A DNA stretch of 64,000 bases. Source: Roseateles chitinivorans (GTDB taxonomy: Bacteria > Pseudomonadota > Gammaproteobacteria > Burkholderiales > Burkholderiaceae_C). The stretch covers positions 31,480 through 95,479 of the forward strand of contig NZ_PEOG01000018.1 in NCBI RefSeq assembly GCF_002761755.1, in the 5' to 3' direction. This document shows, piece after piece, positions 29,829 to 39,337 of this stretch. The notes below the pieces were generated by a model. The model saw only the letters and a list, made by a program, of their open reading frames with translations, had not been told where the DNA came from and ran no database searches. The translations under genes and the position numbers were made by a program. Positions within the stretch are counted from its first letter, which is position 1; the number at the start of each line of letters is the position of its first letter.

Positions 29829-30860
29829 TCACTTGCCGCCGCGCAGCTTGGCCAGCTGGCCCTGGGTCTCGGTCCACAGGTCCATGCCGACCTGCGTCGC
29901 CACGCCGGCATTCACGCGGGTCAGCTTGTCGCGCATGCGGGCGGTCTCGGCCGGGCTCAACTCGTTGACCGCCATGCCCTTGGCCTTGAGTTCGGCCAGC
30001 GCCTTGGCGGCCTCCTCGCGGGTGTCCTTGCGCTCGAAGTCGCGGCTCTTGACCGCCGCCTGCTGCAGCACCGCCTGCTCGTCCTTGGACAGGCCGTCCC
30101 AGAACTTCTTCGACACGGTCACGATCCACGGGCTGTAGACGTGGTTCGTCACCGTCAGGTACTTCTGCACCTCGTAGAACTTGGCCGACAGGATGGTGTT
30201 GTACGGGTTCTCCTGGCCGTCGACCGCCTTGGTCTCCAGCGCCGAGAACAGCTCCGAATACGGCAGCGGCACCGCGTTGGCGCCCAGCTGCTTGAAGCTG
30301 TCCAGGAACACGTTGTTCTGCATCACCCGCAGCTTGATGCCGTCCAGGTCTTCCAGCTTGTTGACCGCATGCTTGCTGTTGGTCAGGTTGCGGAAACCGT
30401 TCTCCCAGTAGACGAGGCCGACCAGGCCCTTGTCGGTCAGCTTGCCGCGGACCTTGTCGCCGACCGGGCCGTCCAGCAGCGCGTCGGCCTCGCGCACGTT
30501 GTTGACCAGGAAGGGCGTGTCCCACAGCGCCATCTCCTTGGCGATGCCCACCAGCGTGGCGGTCGAGCCGACCATCATCTCCTGCGCGCCGCCGATCAGC
30601 GCCTGCTGCATCTGGGTGTCCGGACCGAGCGCGGCGCCGCCGATGGCGCGCACCTTCATCTTGCCGCCCGACAGCTTGGCCACCTCGTCGGCGAAGACCT
30701 TGACCGCGCGGCCCTGGTTGCTGTTCTCGGCCAGGCCGTAGCCGAAGCGGATCAGGCGCGGCTTGATGTCGGCGGCCTGCGCGGGCAGCGCCGCGCTCAG
30801 CGCGACGGCGGCCAGCGCGACGGCGGCGGCCAGGGTGTTGCGGCGGGTCTTGAAGCTCAT
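29829..30860 (-). CDS. dctP: TRAP transporter substrate-binding protein (DctP family)
   Basis: The 343-aa periplasmic receptor of a TRAP transporter. A signal peptide ends at AQA-ADIKP (about residue 29). The domain starts IRFGYGLAENSNQGRAVKVFADEV, and the ligand-contacting region includes GIKLRVMQNNVFLDSFKQLGANAVPLPYSELFSAL, where the conserved Arg of DctP proteins salt-bridges a carboxylate. Last gene of gntK-dctQ-dctM-dctP. Co-transcription with gluconokinase suggests D-gluconate or a related sugar acid as ligand. Confidence 0.92.
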   Translation of the reverse strand: MSFKTRRNTLAAAVALAAVALSAALPAQAADIKPRLIRFGYGLAENSNQGRAVKVFADEVAKLSGGKMKVRAIGGAALGPDTQMQQALIGGAQEMMVGSTATLVGIAKEMALWDTPFLVNNVREADALLDGPVGDKVRGKLTDKGLVGLVYWENGFRNLTNSKHAVNKLEDLDGIKLRVMQNNVFLDSFKQLGANAVPLPYSELFSALETKAVDGQENPYNTILSAKFYEVQKYLTVTNHVYSPWIVTVSKKFWDGLSKDEQAVLQQAAVKSRDFERKDTREEAAKALAELKAKGMAVNELSPAETARMRDKLTRVNAGVATQVGMDLWTETQGQLAKLRGGK

Positions 30861-30915
30861 GGTTGTCTCCTGGGGATGAGGGTCGCTGAGGATCAGGGGA
30901 AGGGTCGCGGCCGGG

Positions 30916-32208
30916 TCAGCGCATCCACTTGACGGGCGCGATGACCAGTTCGGGGAACACGGTGAACAGGACGAGGATCAGCGCATAGGTGAGCAGGAAC
31001 GGGTTCACGCCCTTGATGACCTGGTGCATCGACAGCCGGCCCACGCCGGCCACGACGTTCAGGACCGTGCCCACCGGCGGCGTGATCAGGCCGATCGCGC
31101 CGTTGAGCACGAACATCAGCCCGAAGTACACCGGATCGATGCCCGCCTTGACCGCGATGGGCAGCATCACCGGCGCGAAGATCAGGATCGTCGGCGTCAG
31201 GTCCAGCGCCGTGCCGATCACCACGAGGATCAGCATCATCAGCGCCATCAGCAGCCGCGGCGACTCGATCAGCCCACCCAGCCAGCCGGTCAGCACGCCC
31301 GGCAGGTCCGCCAGCGTGATCATGTAGCTCGCCACCTGCGCGCCGGCGCACAGGAACATCACGATCGCCGTGGTCTTGGAAGCCCGCACCAGCACGCCGT
31401 GCAGGTCGCGCAGGCCCATCTCGCGGTGCACGACGAAGCTGATGACCAGCGCGTAGAAGGCGGCGACCACCGCCGCCTCGGTCGGCGTGAACACGCCGGT
31501 CTTCATGCCGCCGATGATGATCAGCGGCATCAGCAGCGCCCAGAACGCCTGGGCGGTGGCCTTGAGCCGCTCGCCCATCGGCAGCGCGGTGCCCGGCGGC
31601 AGGTCGATCTTGCGCAGCTGCAGCTTCCACGCGATCAGCAATCCCAGGCCCATCACCAGCCCCGGCACGATGCCCGAGAGGAACAGCGCCGAGATCGAGG
31701 TGTTGGTCGTCACGCCGTAGATCACGAACGGCATCGACGGCGGAATGATCGGCGCGATGATGCCGCCCGAGGCGATCAGCCCGGCGGAGGTCGCCATCGG
31801 ATAGCCATGGCGTCGCATCATCGGCAACAGGATGGTGGCCAGCGCGGCGGTGTCGGCCAGCGCCGAGCCGCTCATGCTCGCCATCAGCACCGAGGCCCCG
31901 ATCGCCACGAAGCCCAGCCCGCCGGGGATGTGGCCGACCCAGGCCTGCGCCATCTGGATGATCCGGCGGCTGATGCCGCCCGCGTTCATCAGCTCGCCGG
32001 CCAGGATGAAGAAGGGCACGGCCAGCAGCGGGAAGCTGTCGATGCCGGCCACCAGGTTCTGCGCCAGCAGCTGGGTGTCCCAGAACTCCAGCGCCCAGGC
32101 CATGCCGGCGCCGGTCAGCACCAGCGCGAAGGCCATCGGGATGCCGATGCCCATCAGCAGCACCATGCCGCCGACGAAGACGATGAAGGACAGTGCCTCG
32201 TTGCTCAT
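30916..32208 (-). CDS. dctM: TRAP transporter large permease (DctM family)
   Basis: A 430-aa membrane protein with about 12 hydrophobic segments. Family-typical segments are visible: FPLLAVPFFILAGELMNAGGI, ASMSGSALADTAALATILLP and GLIASGGIIAPIIPPSMPFVIYG. It carries out Na+-coupled uptake together with DctQ. Its start lies 18 bp after the dctQ stop, and dctP follows 55 bp later. Length is normal for the family. Confidence 0.94.
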   Translation of the reverse strand: MSNEALSFIVFVGGMVLLMGIGIPMAFALVLTGAGMAWALEFWDTQLLAQNLVAGIDSFPLLAVPFFILAGELMNAGGISRRIIQMAQAWVGHIPGGLGFVAIGASVLMASMSGSALADTAALATILLPMMRRHGYPMATSAGLIASGGIIAPIIPPSMPFVIYGVTTNTSISALFLSGIVPGLVMGLGLLIAWKLQLRKIDLPPGTALPMGERLKATAQAFWALLMPLIIIGGMKTGVFTPTEAAVVAAFYALVISFVVHREMGLRDLHGVLVRASKTTAIVMFLCAGAQVASYMITLADLPGVLTGWLGGLIESPRLLMALMMLILVVIGTALDLTPTILIFAPVMLPIAVKAGIDPVYFGLMFVLNGAIGLITPPVGTVLNVVAGVGRLSMHQVIKGVNPFLLTYALILVLFTVFPELVIAPVKWMR

Positions 32209-32226
32209 GATCGATCTGCCCCGCCC

Positions 32227-32766
32227 TTACTCGACGTCGGACTCGTGCTCGAGGTCCAGCGGCTTGCCGCGGACCAGTTCCCAGGCCGCCATGGCCGCGA
32301 TCGCGGCGCAGGACAGCAGCGCCGGCAGCGGCAGCAGCGCGGTCGGATAGCCCAGGACCACCGAGCGGCTGTCCATGCCGACGACCACCTGCTGCCAGGC
32401 CCCCCAGCCGACCAGGCCGGCCGCCACGATGACCGCGACGCGGATCAGGCCGGTGACCGCCCGCAGCGCCCGGGGCTTGCCGCGCAGCGGCAGCAGCAGG
32501 CTGGTGAAGGCCATGTGCTCGCCCAGCGGATAGGCCGCGGTCGCGCCGATGAAGACCATCCAGACGAACAGCAGCCGCGACAGCTCCTCGCTGGCCGCGA
32601 TGCCGCCACCGAAGCCGTAGCGCAGCACGACGTTGACGAACACCGCCAGCGCCATCACGCCCAGGCACAGCGCCATCGCGGCCTCGCCCGCCGTGCGCAG
32701 GCGCGAGCGCGGCGCGGCGGCGCCCGCTCCGGCCGCGGCGGAAGGATCGTGATCGGACATGCTCAT
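32227..32766 (-). CDS. dctQ: TRAP transporter small permease (DctQ family)
   Basis: A 179-aa membrane protein with four hydrophobic segments and the family pattern VFVNVVLRYGFGGGIAASEELSRLLFVWMVFIGA. It partners DctM. The start ATG at 32766 overlaps the gntK stop codon (ATGA) and has AGGAG nine bases upstream, so it is translationally coupled to the kinase. An Ala-rich 20-residue leader precedes the first helix; a second ATG two codons in is possible. Confidence 0.9.
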   Translation of the reverse strand: MSMSDHDPSAAAGAGAAAPRSRLRTAGEAAMALCLGVMALAVFVNVVLRYGFGGGIAASEELSRLLFVWMVFIGATAAYPLGEHMAFTSLLLPLRGKPRALRAVTGLIRVAVIVAAGLVGWGAWQQVVVGMDSRSVVLGYPTALLPLPALLSCAAIAAMAAWELVRGKPLDLEHESDVE

Positions 32767-33323
32767 GCGTCGGTCTCCTGGGAGGGATGCGCGGCGAGCA
32801 GCGCCAGCGCGCGCCCGACCTGCTCGTCCAGCGGCAGCGCCGCCGGCACGGTCACGACACCCGGCTCGCCGGTCGGCGGCTCGAGCGTGGCGAACTGGCT
32901 GTCCACCAGGCTCGCCGGGAAGATGTGCGCGGCGGCGCGCGCGGCCACGCGCTGCAGGGCGAGCGGCTTGTCGATGTCCAGGTAGACGAAGCCCACTGCC
33001 GGGCGGGCGGCTCGCAGCCGCTCGCGGTAGGCGCGCTTGAGCGCCGAGCAGCTCAGCACCACCGGCGCCTGCGTCCGCAGCATCTGCCCGAGCTGGTCCA
33101 GCCAGCCCCAGCGGTCCTCGTCGGCCAGCGGCTGGCCGGCCTGCATCTTGGCGATCGAGGCCGGCGCGTGATGCAGGTCCCCCTCGATGAAGGCCCAACC
33201 CAGCGTGCGGGCCAGCGCCTCGCCGACGCTGGTCTTGCCGCAGCCCGCGACGCCCATGACGACAAGGGCCGTGGCCCGGATCGGGCCCGGGTTCGAAGCG
33301 GCGGTGGCGGTCGGCAGAGTCAT
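32763..33323 (-). CDS. gntK: Gluconokinase
   Basis: A 186-aa P-loop kinase that phosphorylates gluconate to 6-phosphogluconate for the Entner-Doudoroff or pentose-phosphate route. The Walker A is GVAGCGKTSVGEAL, followed by FIEGDLHH, the substrate region DEDRWGWLDQL and SCSALKRAYRERLR, all typical of the family. First gene of the TRAP operon. The ATG at 33323 stands only two bases from a GATAGCGCTATC operator, and I see no clear ribosome site between. Translation may be leaderless, or start slightly downstream near VVMGVAG. Confidence 0.92.
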   Translation of the reverse strand: MTLPTATAASNPGPIRATALVVMGVAGCGKTSVGEALARTLGWAFIEGDLHHAPASIAKMQAGQPLADEDRWGWLDQLGQMLRTQAPVVLSCSALKRAYRERLRAARPAVGFVYLDIDKPLALQRVAARAAAHIFPASLVDSQFATLEPPTGEPGVVTVPAALPLDEQVGRALALLAAHPSQETDA

Positions 33324-33325
33324 TG

Positions 33326-33337
33326 GATAGCGCTATC
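33326..33337. promoter_or_regulatory. Operator 1 of the gluconate regulon (GATAGCGCTATC)
   Basis: A perfect 12-bp palindrome with the central CG typical of LacI-family operators, two bases upstream of the gntK start codon. It is identical to the cores of two more sites, at 33448 and 33585. Bound repressor here would block transcription through the start region of gntK. Confidence 0.75.
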
Positions 33338-33447
33338 TCGATGGCTGAAAAGAGACGGCGATCGGGTCATCCGGTGTCGCCGTCGGCCCTCGTCGCACGA
33401 GGTGAACGCCCGGTCCGGCAGGGCCTGACAAGGCGTCCAACGGCTGG

Positions 33448-33459
33448 GATAGCGCTATC
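33448..33459. promoter_or_regulatory. Operator 2 of the gluconate regulon (GATAGCGCTATC)
   Basis: Second identical 12-bp palindrome, in the middle of the 282-bp divergent region. It is 122 bp from operator 1 and 137 bp from operator 3, spacings that would allow repressor tetramers to loop DNA. Confidence 0.72.
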
Positions 33460-33583
33460 TTAGGTGGTGCATCCAGGCACCAGGAGAGGGATTACGCGTA
33501 GTTTCGGGGCGGGGCCGAGCGGTGGGCGGCGGCGTTGCGCCGCGGCCGGCGGCCCCGGGTCGGACCCGGCTGGCGACCCAGGG

Positions 33584-33597
33584 GGATAGCGCTATCC
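33584..33597. promoter_or_regulatory. Operator 3 of the gluconate regulon (GGATAGCGCTATCC)
   Basis: A 14-bp perfect palindrome containing the same 12-bp core, eight bases before the ATG of the LacI-family regulator gene. This points to autoregulation. Confidence 0.75.
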
Positions 33598-33605
33598 TCC
33601 GGGCG

Positions 33606-34628
33606 ATGAACCCGCCCTCCTCCAAACGCCGCCGTGCCACCGGCCGGGCCACGCTGCAAGACGTCGCGCTGGCCGCTGGCGTCAGCCCGATCACCGCCTC
33701 GCGCGCGCTGCGGGGCGAGCGCAGCGTGGCGGCGGAACTGGTCCAGCGCGTCACCGCCGCCGTCGCCCAGCTCGGCTACGTGCCGGATCCGGCGGCCCGG
33801 GCGCTGGCGTCCTCGCGCAGCAACCAAGTGGTGGTACTGATCCCGCTGCTCTCGAACGCGCTGTTCGTGGACCTGCTGGACGCCGCGCAGCGCACGCTGC
33901 TGGCCGCCGGCTACCAGAGCCTGATCGGCGTCACCCACTATCACCCCGAGGAGGAGGAGGCGCTGCTGCGCACCTACCTGATGAACCGCCCGGCGGGGCT
34001 GCTGGTCACCGGCTTCGACCGCACCGAGGCGGCCCGGGCGCTGATCCACGGCAGCGGCGTGCCCTGCGTCCATGTGATGGAGAACCGCGGCGAACCGGGG
34101 CTGTATTCGGTCGGCTTCTCGCAACAGGCGGCCGGTCATGCGATGACGGCCGAGCTGATGCGGCGCGGTTATCGCCGCATCGCCTTCGCCGCGGCGCAAC
34201 TGGACCCGCGCACGCTGCAGCGCGCGCAGGGCTACCGGGAAGCGCTGGGCGCGGCGCACGATCCGGCGCTGGAGTTCATGGACGCGGCGCCGTCCTCGTT
34301 CGCCCTCGGCGCGGCGATGTTCGAGCGCGTCCTGAACACCGTGCCAGATGTCGACGCGATCTTCTTCAACAACGACGACCTGGCCCAGGGCGCGCTGCTG
34401 CAGGCGCTGCGGCTGGGGATCCGGGTGCCGGAGCGCGTCGCCGTCACCGGCTTCAACGACCTCACCGGCGGTGGCCAGATGCTGCCGCCGCTGAGCACGG
34501 TGCGCACCCCGCGCGGCGAGATCGGCCTGGAGGCGGCGCGGATGCTGGTCGCGCTGATGCGCAACGAGGCAGTCGCCGAGCCCTGCCTGGATCTGGGCTT
34601 CGAGCTGGTCCTGCGGGAGAGCTGCTAA
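33606..34628 (+). CDS. gntR: LacI-family regulator, GntR-type gluconate repressor
   Basis: The 340-aa protein carries the LacI helix-turn-helix with hinge (TLQDVALAAGVSPITASRALRG ... ALASSRSNQVVVLIP) and a periplasmic-binding-protein-like effector domain ending in SAL-type motifs (VAVTGFNDLTGGGQMLPPLSTVRTP). It is divergent from gntK-dctQMP and flanked by three copies of its presumed operator, so it should repress uptake and phosphorylation of gluconate until gluconate binds. The start at 33606 is chosen over an upstream frame extension because the helix-turn-helix then sits at the normal distance from the N-terminus. Confidence 0.9.
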   Translation: MNPPSSKRRRATGRATLQDVALAAGVSPITASRALRGERSVAAELVQRVTAAVAQLGYVPDPAARALASSRSNQVVVLIPLLSNALFVDLLDAAQRTLLAAGYQSLIGVTHYHPEEEEALLRTYLMNRPAGLLVTGFDRTEAARALIHGSGVPCVHVMENRGEPGLYSVGFSQQAAGHAMTAELMRRGYRRIAFAAAQLDPRTLQRAQGYREALGAAHDPALEFMDAAPSSFALGAAMFERVLNTVPDVDAIFFNNDDLAQGALLQALRLGIRVPERVAVTGFNDLTGGGQMLPPLSTVRTPRGEIGLEAARMLVALMRNEAVAEPCLDLGFELVLRESC

Positions 34629-34641
34629 GCCTGCTCCCATG

Positions 34642-34671
34642 AAAAACGCCGGATCGTTGCCGATCCGGCGT
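34642..34671 (-). terminator. Intrinsic terminator of the RND operon (minus strand)
   Basis: ACGCCGGATCG and CGATCCGGCGT form an 11-bp perfect stem with a 4-base loop. On the minus strand the stem is followed by a run of five T's, the classical intrinsic terminator layout, 80 bp past the RND pump stop. On the plus strand there is no T-run, so it would serve the convergent gntR gene less well. Confidence 0.78.
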
Positions 34672-34751
34672 CCGTGTGGTCAACGGTGCGGTCAACGACG
34701 GGCGCCCTGCCCGGCGTGCTGTCCAGCGTGTGGTCCAGTGCCTGGCCGGCC

Positions 34752-37700
34752 TCAGTCGGCGATGCCTGGCGTCGGCGTGCCCGGGCCGACCGCCGGTGCC
34801 GGGCGGTCGTGCGTCGTCGCATCGGGGGTCGCGTCGGAGGGCGTCGACGCCGCCTCGAAGGTCTTGCGGCCCTTCACCAGGTAGGAATAGATCACCGGCA
34901 CCACCACCAGCGTCAGGATCGTCGAGGTGATCACGCCGCCGATGATCGCGCGGCCCATCGGCGCCTGGATCTCGCCGCCTTCGTTGAGCGCGATCGCCAT
35001 CGGCAGCATGCCGAAGACCATCGCCGCGGTGGTCATGATGATCGGCCGCATCCGCGTCAGGCCGGCCTGCAGCAGCGCCTCCGGCACCGACAGGCCCTGG
35101 TCCTTGCGCGCATGGTTGGCGAAGTCCACCAGCAGGATCGCGTTCTTCGTGACCAGGCCCATCAGCATCACCAGGCCGATCATCGAGAACACGTTCAGCG
35201 TCGTCTTCCACAGCAGCAGCGCCAGCATCACGCCGATCAGCGCCAGCGGCAGCGAGGCCATGATCGCGATCGGCTGCACGAAGCTGCCGAACTGGCTCGC
35301 CAGCACGATGTAGATGAAGATCAGCGCCAGCCCCATCGCGATCAGCAGGCCGTTGAAGGCCTCCGCCTGCTGCTTGCCATCGCCGTCGACCATGAAGCTG
35401 ATGCCCGGCGGCAGCTGGGTCTCCTTGATCAGCTTCTGCACGTCGGCGTTGACGTCGCCGCCGGGGCGGCCTTGCACGCCGGCGTAGACCGCCTCGCGGC
35501 GCTGCAGGTTCTGGCGACGGATCACCTCGGGGTTGAACACCGGCTCGATGGTCGCGACCTGCTCCAGCGCGATCGGCGAGCCGTCCCGCGCGAACGCCAC
35601 CGGCAGGTTGCGCATCTGCTCGATGCTCTGGCGCTGCGCCTTGGGCAGGCGCAGCAGCACCTCGACCTGGTTGCCATCGGGCGTGGTCCAGTAGGTCGCG
35701 ATGTCGCCGTTGACATAGGCGCGCAGCGACGAGGCCACCTGCACCGCGTTGAGTCCCAGCTCCCGCACCGCCGAGTCCTTGAGCTTGACCGCGTAGGCCG
35801 GCAGCCCCGGCTTGACCGTGGTGTCGACGTCCACCGCGCCCTTGATCTTCTTGACCTTCTCGGCGAAGTCCTTGGCCACCTGGGTCAGCACCTCCGGATC
35901 GGAACCGAGGATGGTCACCCACACCGGGCGGTTGAAGCCGACGCTGACCTCGACGCCGGGGATGCGCGCGATCTCGGCGCGGATCGCGTCCTCCACCTGC
36001 ATCTGGGTGCGCTTGCGCAGCTTGCGGTCGACCAGCGCGATGTCCAGGTTGGCCTGGTTGCGGCCGGTGGCCATGCCCTCCCCGCTGCTGCCGACGACGG
36101 TCGCGACGGTCTTGATCTCCGGGAAGGTGGCCAGGATCTCCTCGACCTGGCGGACCTTGGCCTCGCCGCGCTCCAGGCTGGTCGCCACCGGCATGCGCAG
36201 CGTCAGGTGGGTGAAGCCCTGGTCGATCTGAGGCTGGAACTCGCTGCCCACCGCCGGCACCAGCAGCAGGGCCAGCACGAAGCTGCCGATGCCCGAGCCG
36301 GTCACGATGCCGCGCGGCGTGATGGTGGCCAGCCGCAGGCGGCGCGGTGCGGTCTTCAGGCGCTGGCCGTCCGGCCCGAACGGACGACCGAAGGCCGGCA
36401 GCGGCGGCACCAGCATCCGGTAGCGGCGGCCGGAGAACACCCAGCGCAGCGTCTTCTCATAGACGTCGTGCAGGAGGTCCATGCCGCGGTCGGTGGCGCG
36501 GACCAGGTGGCCGATGACCGGCACCTTCTTGATGTAGGTACTCGGCGGATCGGGCCAGACCGAGGACAGCATCGGGTCCAGCGTGAAGCTGACGAACAGC
36601 GACACCAGCACCGCCACCGCGACGGTGATGCCGAACGGATAGAAGAACTTGCCGACGATGCCGCCCATGAAGGCCACCGGCACGAACACGGCGCAGATCG
36701 CGAAGGTCGTCGCCATCACGGCCAGGCCGATCTCGTTGGTGCCGTCCTCGGCCGCGCGGTGGTGGTCCTTGCCCATGCCGACGTGGCGCACGATGTTCTC
36801 GCGCACGACGATCGCGTCGTCGATCAGCAGGCCGATGCACAGGCTCAGCGCCATCATCGTCATGAAGTTCAGCGTGAAGCCGAAGGCGTAGATCGCGATG
36901 AAGCTGGAGATCACCGAGATCGGCAGCGTCAGCCCGGTGATGATGGTCGAGCGCCAGCTGTGCAGGAACAGGAACACGATGGCGATGGTCAGCAGCGCCC
37001 CTTCGATCAGCGTGTGGCGCAGGCCGTCCAGCGAATGCTTCACGAAGTCGCTGTTGACGTAGACCAGCCGCAGCTCCATGTCCTTGGGCAGCGTCTTGCG
37101 CATCTCCTCGACCGCCGCCTTGACCGCCTCGCCGGTGGCGACGATGTTGGCGTCCTGCTGCTTGAAGATGTTGAAGGTGACCGCCGGCTGGCCGTTGATG
37201 CGGGCGATGCTGTCGAGCTCGCGCTCGCGCTCGCTGAGCGCGCCCAGGTCGCCCAGGGTCAGCGCCAGATCGCCGCGGCGCGCGACCACCACGTTCACGA
37301 ACTGCTTGGGATCCTTGACCTTGCCTTCGACGCGCAGCATCGCGTCGTCGTAGCGGTTGGAGATCAGGCCCACCGGGGCGTCGGTATTGGCCGCGTTCAG
37401 CGCCTTGGAGATCTCCGCCGGGGTGATGTTGTAGGCGCGCAGCCGGGTGGGGTCGAGGTCGATGCGCACCTCGCGCACGGCCATGCCGCCCACGTCCACC
37501 TTGGCCACGCCCTCGACGCGGCCCAGCCGCTTGGAGACGGTCAGGTCGGCCATCATCGACAGCTCGCGCAGGGTGCGGTTGGGGCTCATCAGCGCGGCCA
37601 CGATGATGGGCTGCGCGTTCTCGGTCTGGAAGCGCTGCACCATCGGCGGCTTCACATCGCGCGGGAACTGCGCCTGGGCCTGCGCCACGCGGTCGCGGAT

Positions 37701-38021
37701 CTCCTGCATGCCGCGGTTCATGTCGGCATTCAGCGAGAACTCGACCGAGGCCTGCATCCGGCCCTCGAAGCTGCGCGACTGCACCCGCTCCACGCCGGCG
37801 ATGGTGTTGAGCGCCTCCTCGAGCGGCTTGGCCACCTCGCGTTCGACCGCCTCTGGCGAGGCGCCCGGGTACTGGATGTCGATCTGGGCACCGGGAAAGG
37901 TGATGTCGGGCGACTGCTCGACGCCCAGCTTGGAATAGGCGACCAGCCCCAGCACGCACAACGCGACCATGACCATGGTGGCGAAGACGGGGTTGCGGAT
38001 CGAGACACGGGTCATCCACAT
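34752..38021 (-). CDS. RND-family efflux pump, AcrB/HAE1-like inner-membrane protein
   Basis: A 1089-aa proton-driven pump. The N-terminus TRVSIRNPVFATMVMVALCVLGLVAYSKLGVEQSPDITFPG is typical of the hydrophobe/amphiphile RND class. The membrane domain holds the proton-relay aspartates in GLLIDDAIVVRENI, and the second half repeats the architecture (IGLVMLMGLVTKNAILLVDFANHARKDQG). It follows its adaptor gene by 138 bp. No outer-membrane factor gene is adjacent, so it must recruit a TolC protein from elsewhere. The substrate is unknown, and no regulator gene adjoins it. The ATG at 38021 has GGGAG six bases ahead. Confidence 0.92.
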   Translation of the reverse strand: MWMTRVSIRNPVFATMVMVALCVLGLVAYSKLGVEQSPDITFPGAQIDIQYPGASPEAVEREVAKPLEEALNTIAGVERVQSRSFEGRMQASVEFSLNADMNRGMQEIRDRVAQAQAQFPRDVKPPMVQRFQTENAQPIIVAALMSPNRTLRELSMMADLTVSKRLGRVEGVAKVDVGGMAVREVRIDLDPTRLRAYNITPAEISKALNAANTDAPVGLISNRYDDAMLRVEGKVKDPKQFVNVVVARRGDLALTLGDLGALSERERELDSIARINGQPAVTFNIFKQQDANIVATGEAVKAAVEEMRKTLPKDMELRLVYVNSDFVKHSLDGLRHTLIEGALLTIAIVFLFLHSWRSTIITGLTLPISVISSFIAIYAFGFTLNFMTMMALSLCIGLLIDDAIVVRENIVRHVGMGKDHHRAAEDGTNEIGLAVMATTFAICAVFVPVAFMGGIVGKFFYPFGITVAVAVLVSLFVSFTLDPMLSSVWPDPPSTYIKKVPVIGHLVRATDRGMDLLHDVYEKTLRWVFSGRRYRMLVPPLPAFGRPFGPDGQRLKTAPRRLRLATITPRGIVTGSGIGSFVLALLLVPAVGSEFQPQIDQGFTHLTLRMPVATSLERGEAKVRQVEEILATFPEIKTVATVVGSSGEGMATGRNQANLDIALVDRKLRKRTQMQVEDAIRAEIARIPGVEVSVGFNRPVWVTILGSDPEVLTQVAKDFAEKVKKIKGAVDVDTTVKPGLPAYAVKLKDSAVRELGLNAVQVASSLRAYVNGDIATYWTTPDGNQVEVLLRLPKAQRQSIEQMRNLPVAFARDGSPIALEQVATIEPVFNPEVIRRQNLQRREAVYAGVQGRPGGDVNADVQKLIKETQLPPGISFMVDGDGKQQAEAFNGLLIAMGLALIFIYIVLASQFGSFVQPIAIMASLPLALIGVMLALLLWKTTLNVFSMIGLVMLMGLVTKNAILLVDFANHARKDQGLSVPEALLQAGLTRMRPIIMTTAAMVFGMLPMAIALNEGGEIQAPMGRAIIGGVITSTILTLVVVPVIYSYLVKGRKTFEAASTPSDATPDATTHDRPAPAVGPGTPTPGIAD

Positions 38022-38159
38022 GGGAAGCTCCCTTCGAGGGTTCGGTTCGGTCGAGGCCGGCCGGGCCGGGCGAAGGCGCCCGGCGCCAGGGGTCGGCCGT
38101 CTGGCCGTCAGGCCATTCGGGCCCGGAGCGCCACGGCGGCGCCGCAGCCCGGGCGGCGA

Positions 38160-39314
38160 TTACTGGGTGGTGGCGCCGCTCGCGGCGATGCTGGCCATGC
38201 TGGCCTTGGGCGCGCGGATCTCGGCGCGCTCGCCTTCCTTGAGGTTGTCGAAGCGCGCGCCCAGCACCTGCGACTGCGGCGTCACGCCGGCCAGGATCTC
38301 CACCCGACCTTCGCGCGCATCGCGGCGGCCGGTGGTCACGATGCGGCGCACCAGCATGCCCTTCTCGATCAGCCAGACGTGTTCCTGGCCGGACACCGCG
38401 CCAATGGCGGTGGACGGCACCGTCAGGCGCGGCTTGTCGTCGGGCAGTTCGACGCGGGCGACGGCGTACTGGCCGGCGCGGAAGCGTTCACCGGCGTTGT
38501 CCAGCGTCAGCGTCACGCCGATCGAGCGGGTGCCCGGTTCGGCGGCCGGGGCGATGCGGGCGATGCGCGCGGTCACCGGCTCGTCGCTGCCCTCCACCTT
38601 CACCTGCACCGTCATGCCGGGCGAGAGCTTGGCCACCTCGTGGGTGCCGACCAGGCCGGCGAGTTCCAGCTTGGACAGGTCGACGATGGTCAGCACCTGC
38701 TGCTCCGCGGCGACCTTCTCGCCGGGCAGCGTGTGACGCTTGGCGACGATGCCGTCGATCGGCGAGATCAGCGCCGCCTGGCGCAGCAGCACTTCGCTGG
38801 TGCCGAGCTGCGCCTGGGCGGACAGCATCTGGCCGCGCGCCGACTCGAGCTGCGCCCGGGAGTTGTCCAGCGCCGTCGGCGCGATGAAGTTCTGCGAGGC
38901 CAGCCCCTGGTTGGCCTTGTACTGGCGCTCGGACTGCTCGTACATGGCGCGGGCCGACTCGACGCTGGCGTTGCGCTCGGCGACCTTGTGGCGCAGTTCC
39001 TCCAGGTCCAGTTGGCCCAGCGACTGGCCGGCCTTGACCCGGCTGCCCTCGCCCACCGTCAGGCGCTCCAGGCTGCCCGAGGCCTTGGCGCGGACGACCA
39101 CGGTATTGGGCGCGACCAGCGGTCCGGAGAACTCGATCAGGCCGGGCATCGGCGCCATCATCGGCTTGATGACCTCGGCCGCCTGGAACTCCAGGGCCGG
39201 CTTGGCCGTGTCCTTCTTCGCTGCCGGAGCGCTGCTCCCGCTCGTGGCGTACACGCCGGCGCCGCCCGCCAGGACGGCCACCGCCACACCACCCAACCAC
39301 CATTGCTTGCGCAT
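38160..39314 (-). CDS. RND periplasmic adaptor (membrane-fusion protein)
   Basis: The 384-aa adaptor starts with a single membrane anchor (WLGGVAVAVLAGGAGVYA). It has the lipoyl half-motifs (VVRAKASGSLERLTVGEGSRVKAGQSLGQLD and LISPIDGIVAKRHTLPGEKV), a helical hairpin between them, and a beta-barrel. It bridges the pump to an outer-membrane channel. The ATG at 39314 is preferred over one ten codons upstream because GGGGGAG lies directly before it. First gene of the two-gene efflux operon. Confidence 0.9.
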   Translation of the reverse strand: MRKQWWLGGVAVAVLAGGAGVYATSGSSAPAAKKDTAKPALEFQAAEVIKPMMAPMPGLIEFSGPLVAPNTVVVRAKASGSLERLTVGEGSRVKAGQSLGQLDLEELRHKVAERNASVESARAMYEQSERQYKANQGLASQNFIAPTALDNSRAQLESARGQMLSAQAQLGTSEVLLRQAALISPIDGIVAKRHTLPGEKVAAEQQVLTIVDLSKLELAGLVGTHEVAKLSPGMTVQVKVEGSDEPVTARIARIAPAAEPGTRSIGVTLTLDNAGERFRAGQYAVARVELPDDKPRLTVPSTAIGAVSGQEHVWLIEKGMLVRRIVTTGRRDAREGRVEILAGVTPQSQVLGARFDNLKEGERAEIRAPKASMASIAASGATTQ

Positions 39315-39337
39315 GATCTCCCCCATCCTTCGACACG

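Noticed and set aside
34752..39314. Assignment of the RND pump to a specific substrate class such as metals or a named drug
   Set aside because: The proton-relay DD pair and sequence style indicate the amphiphile-type class, but nothing in the sequence or neighbours identifies a substrate.
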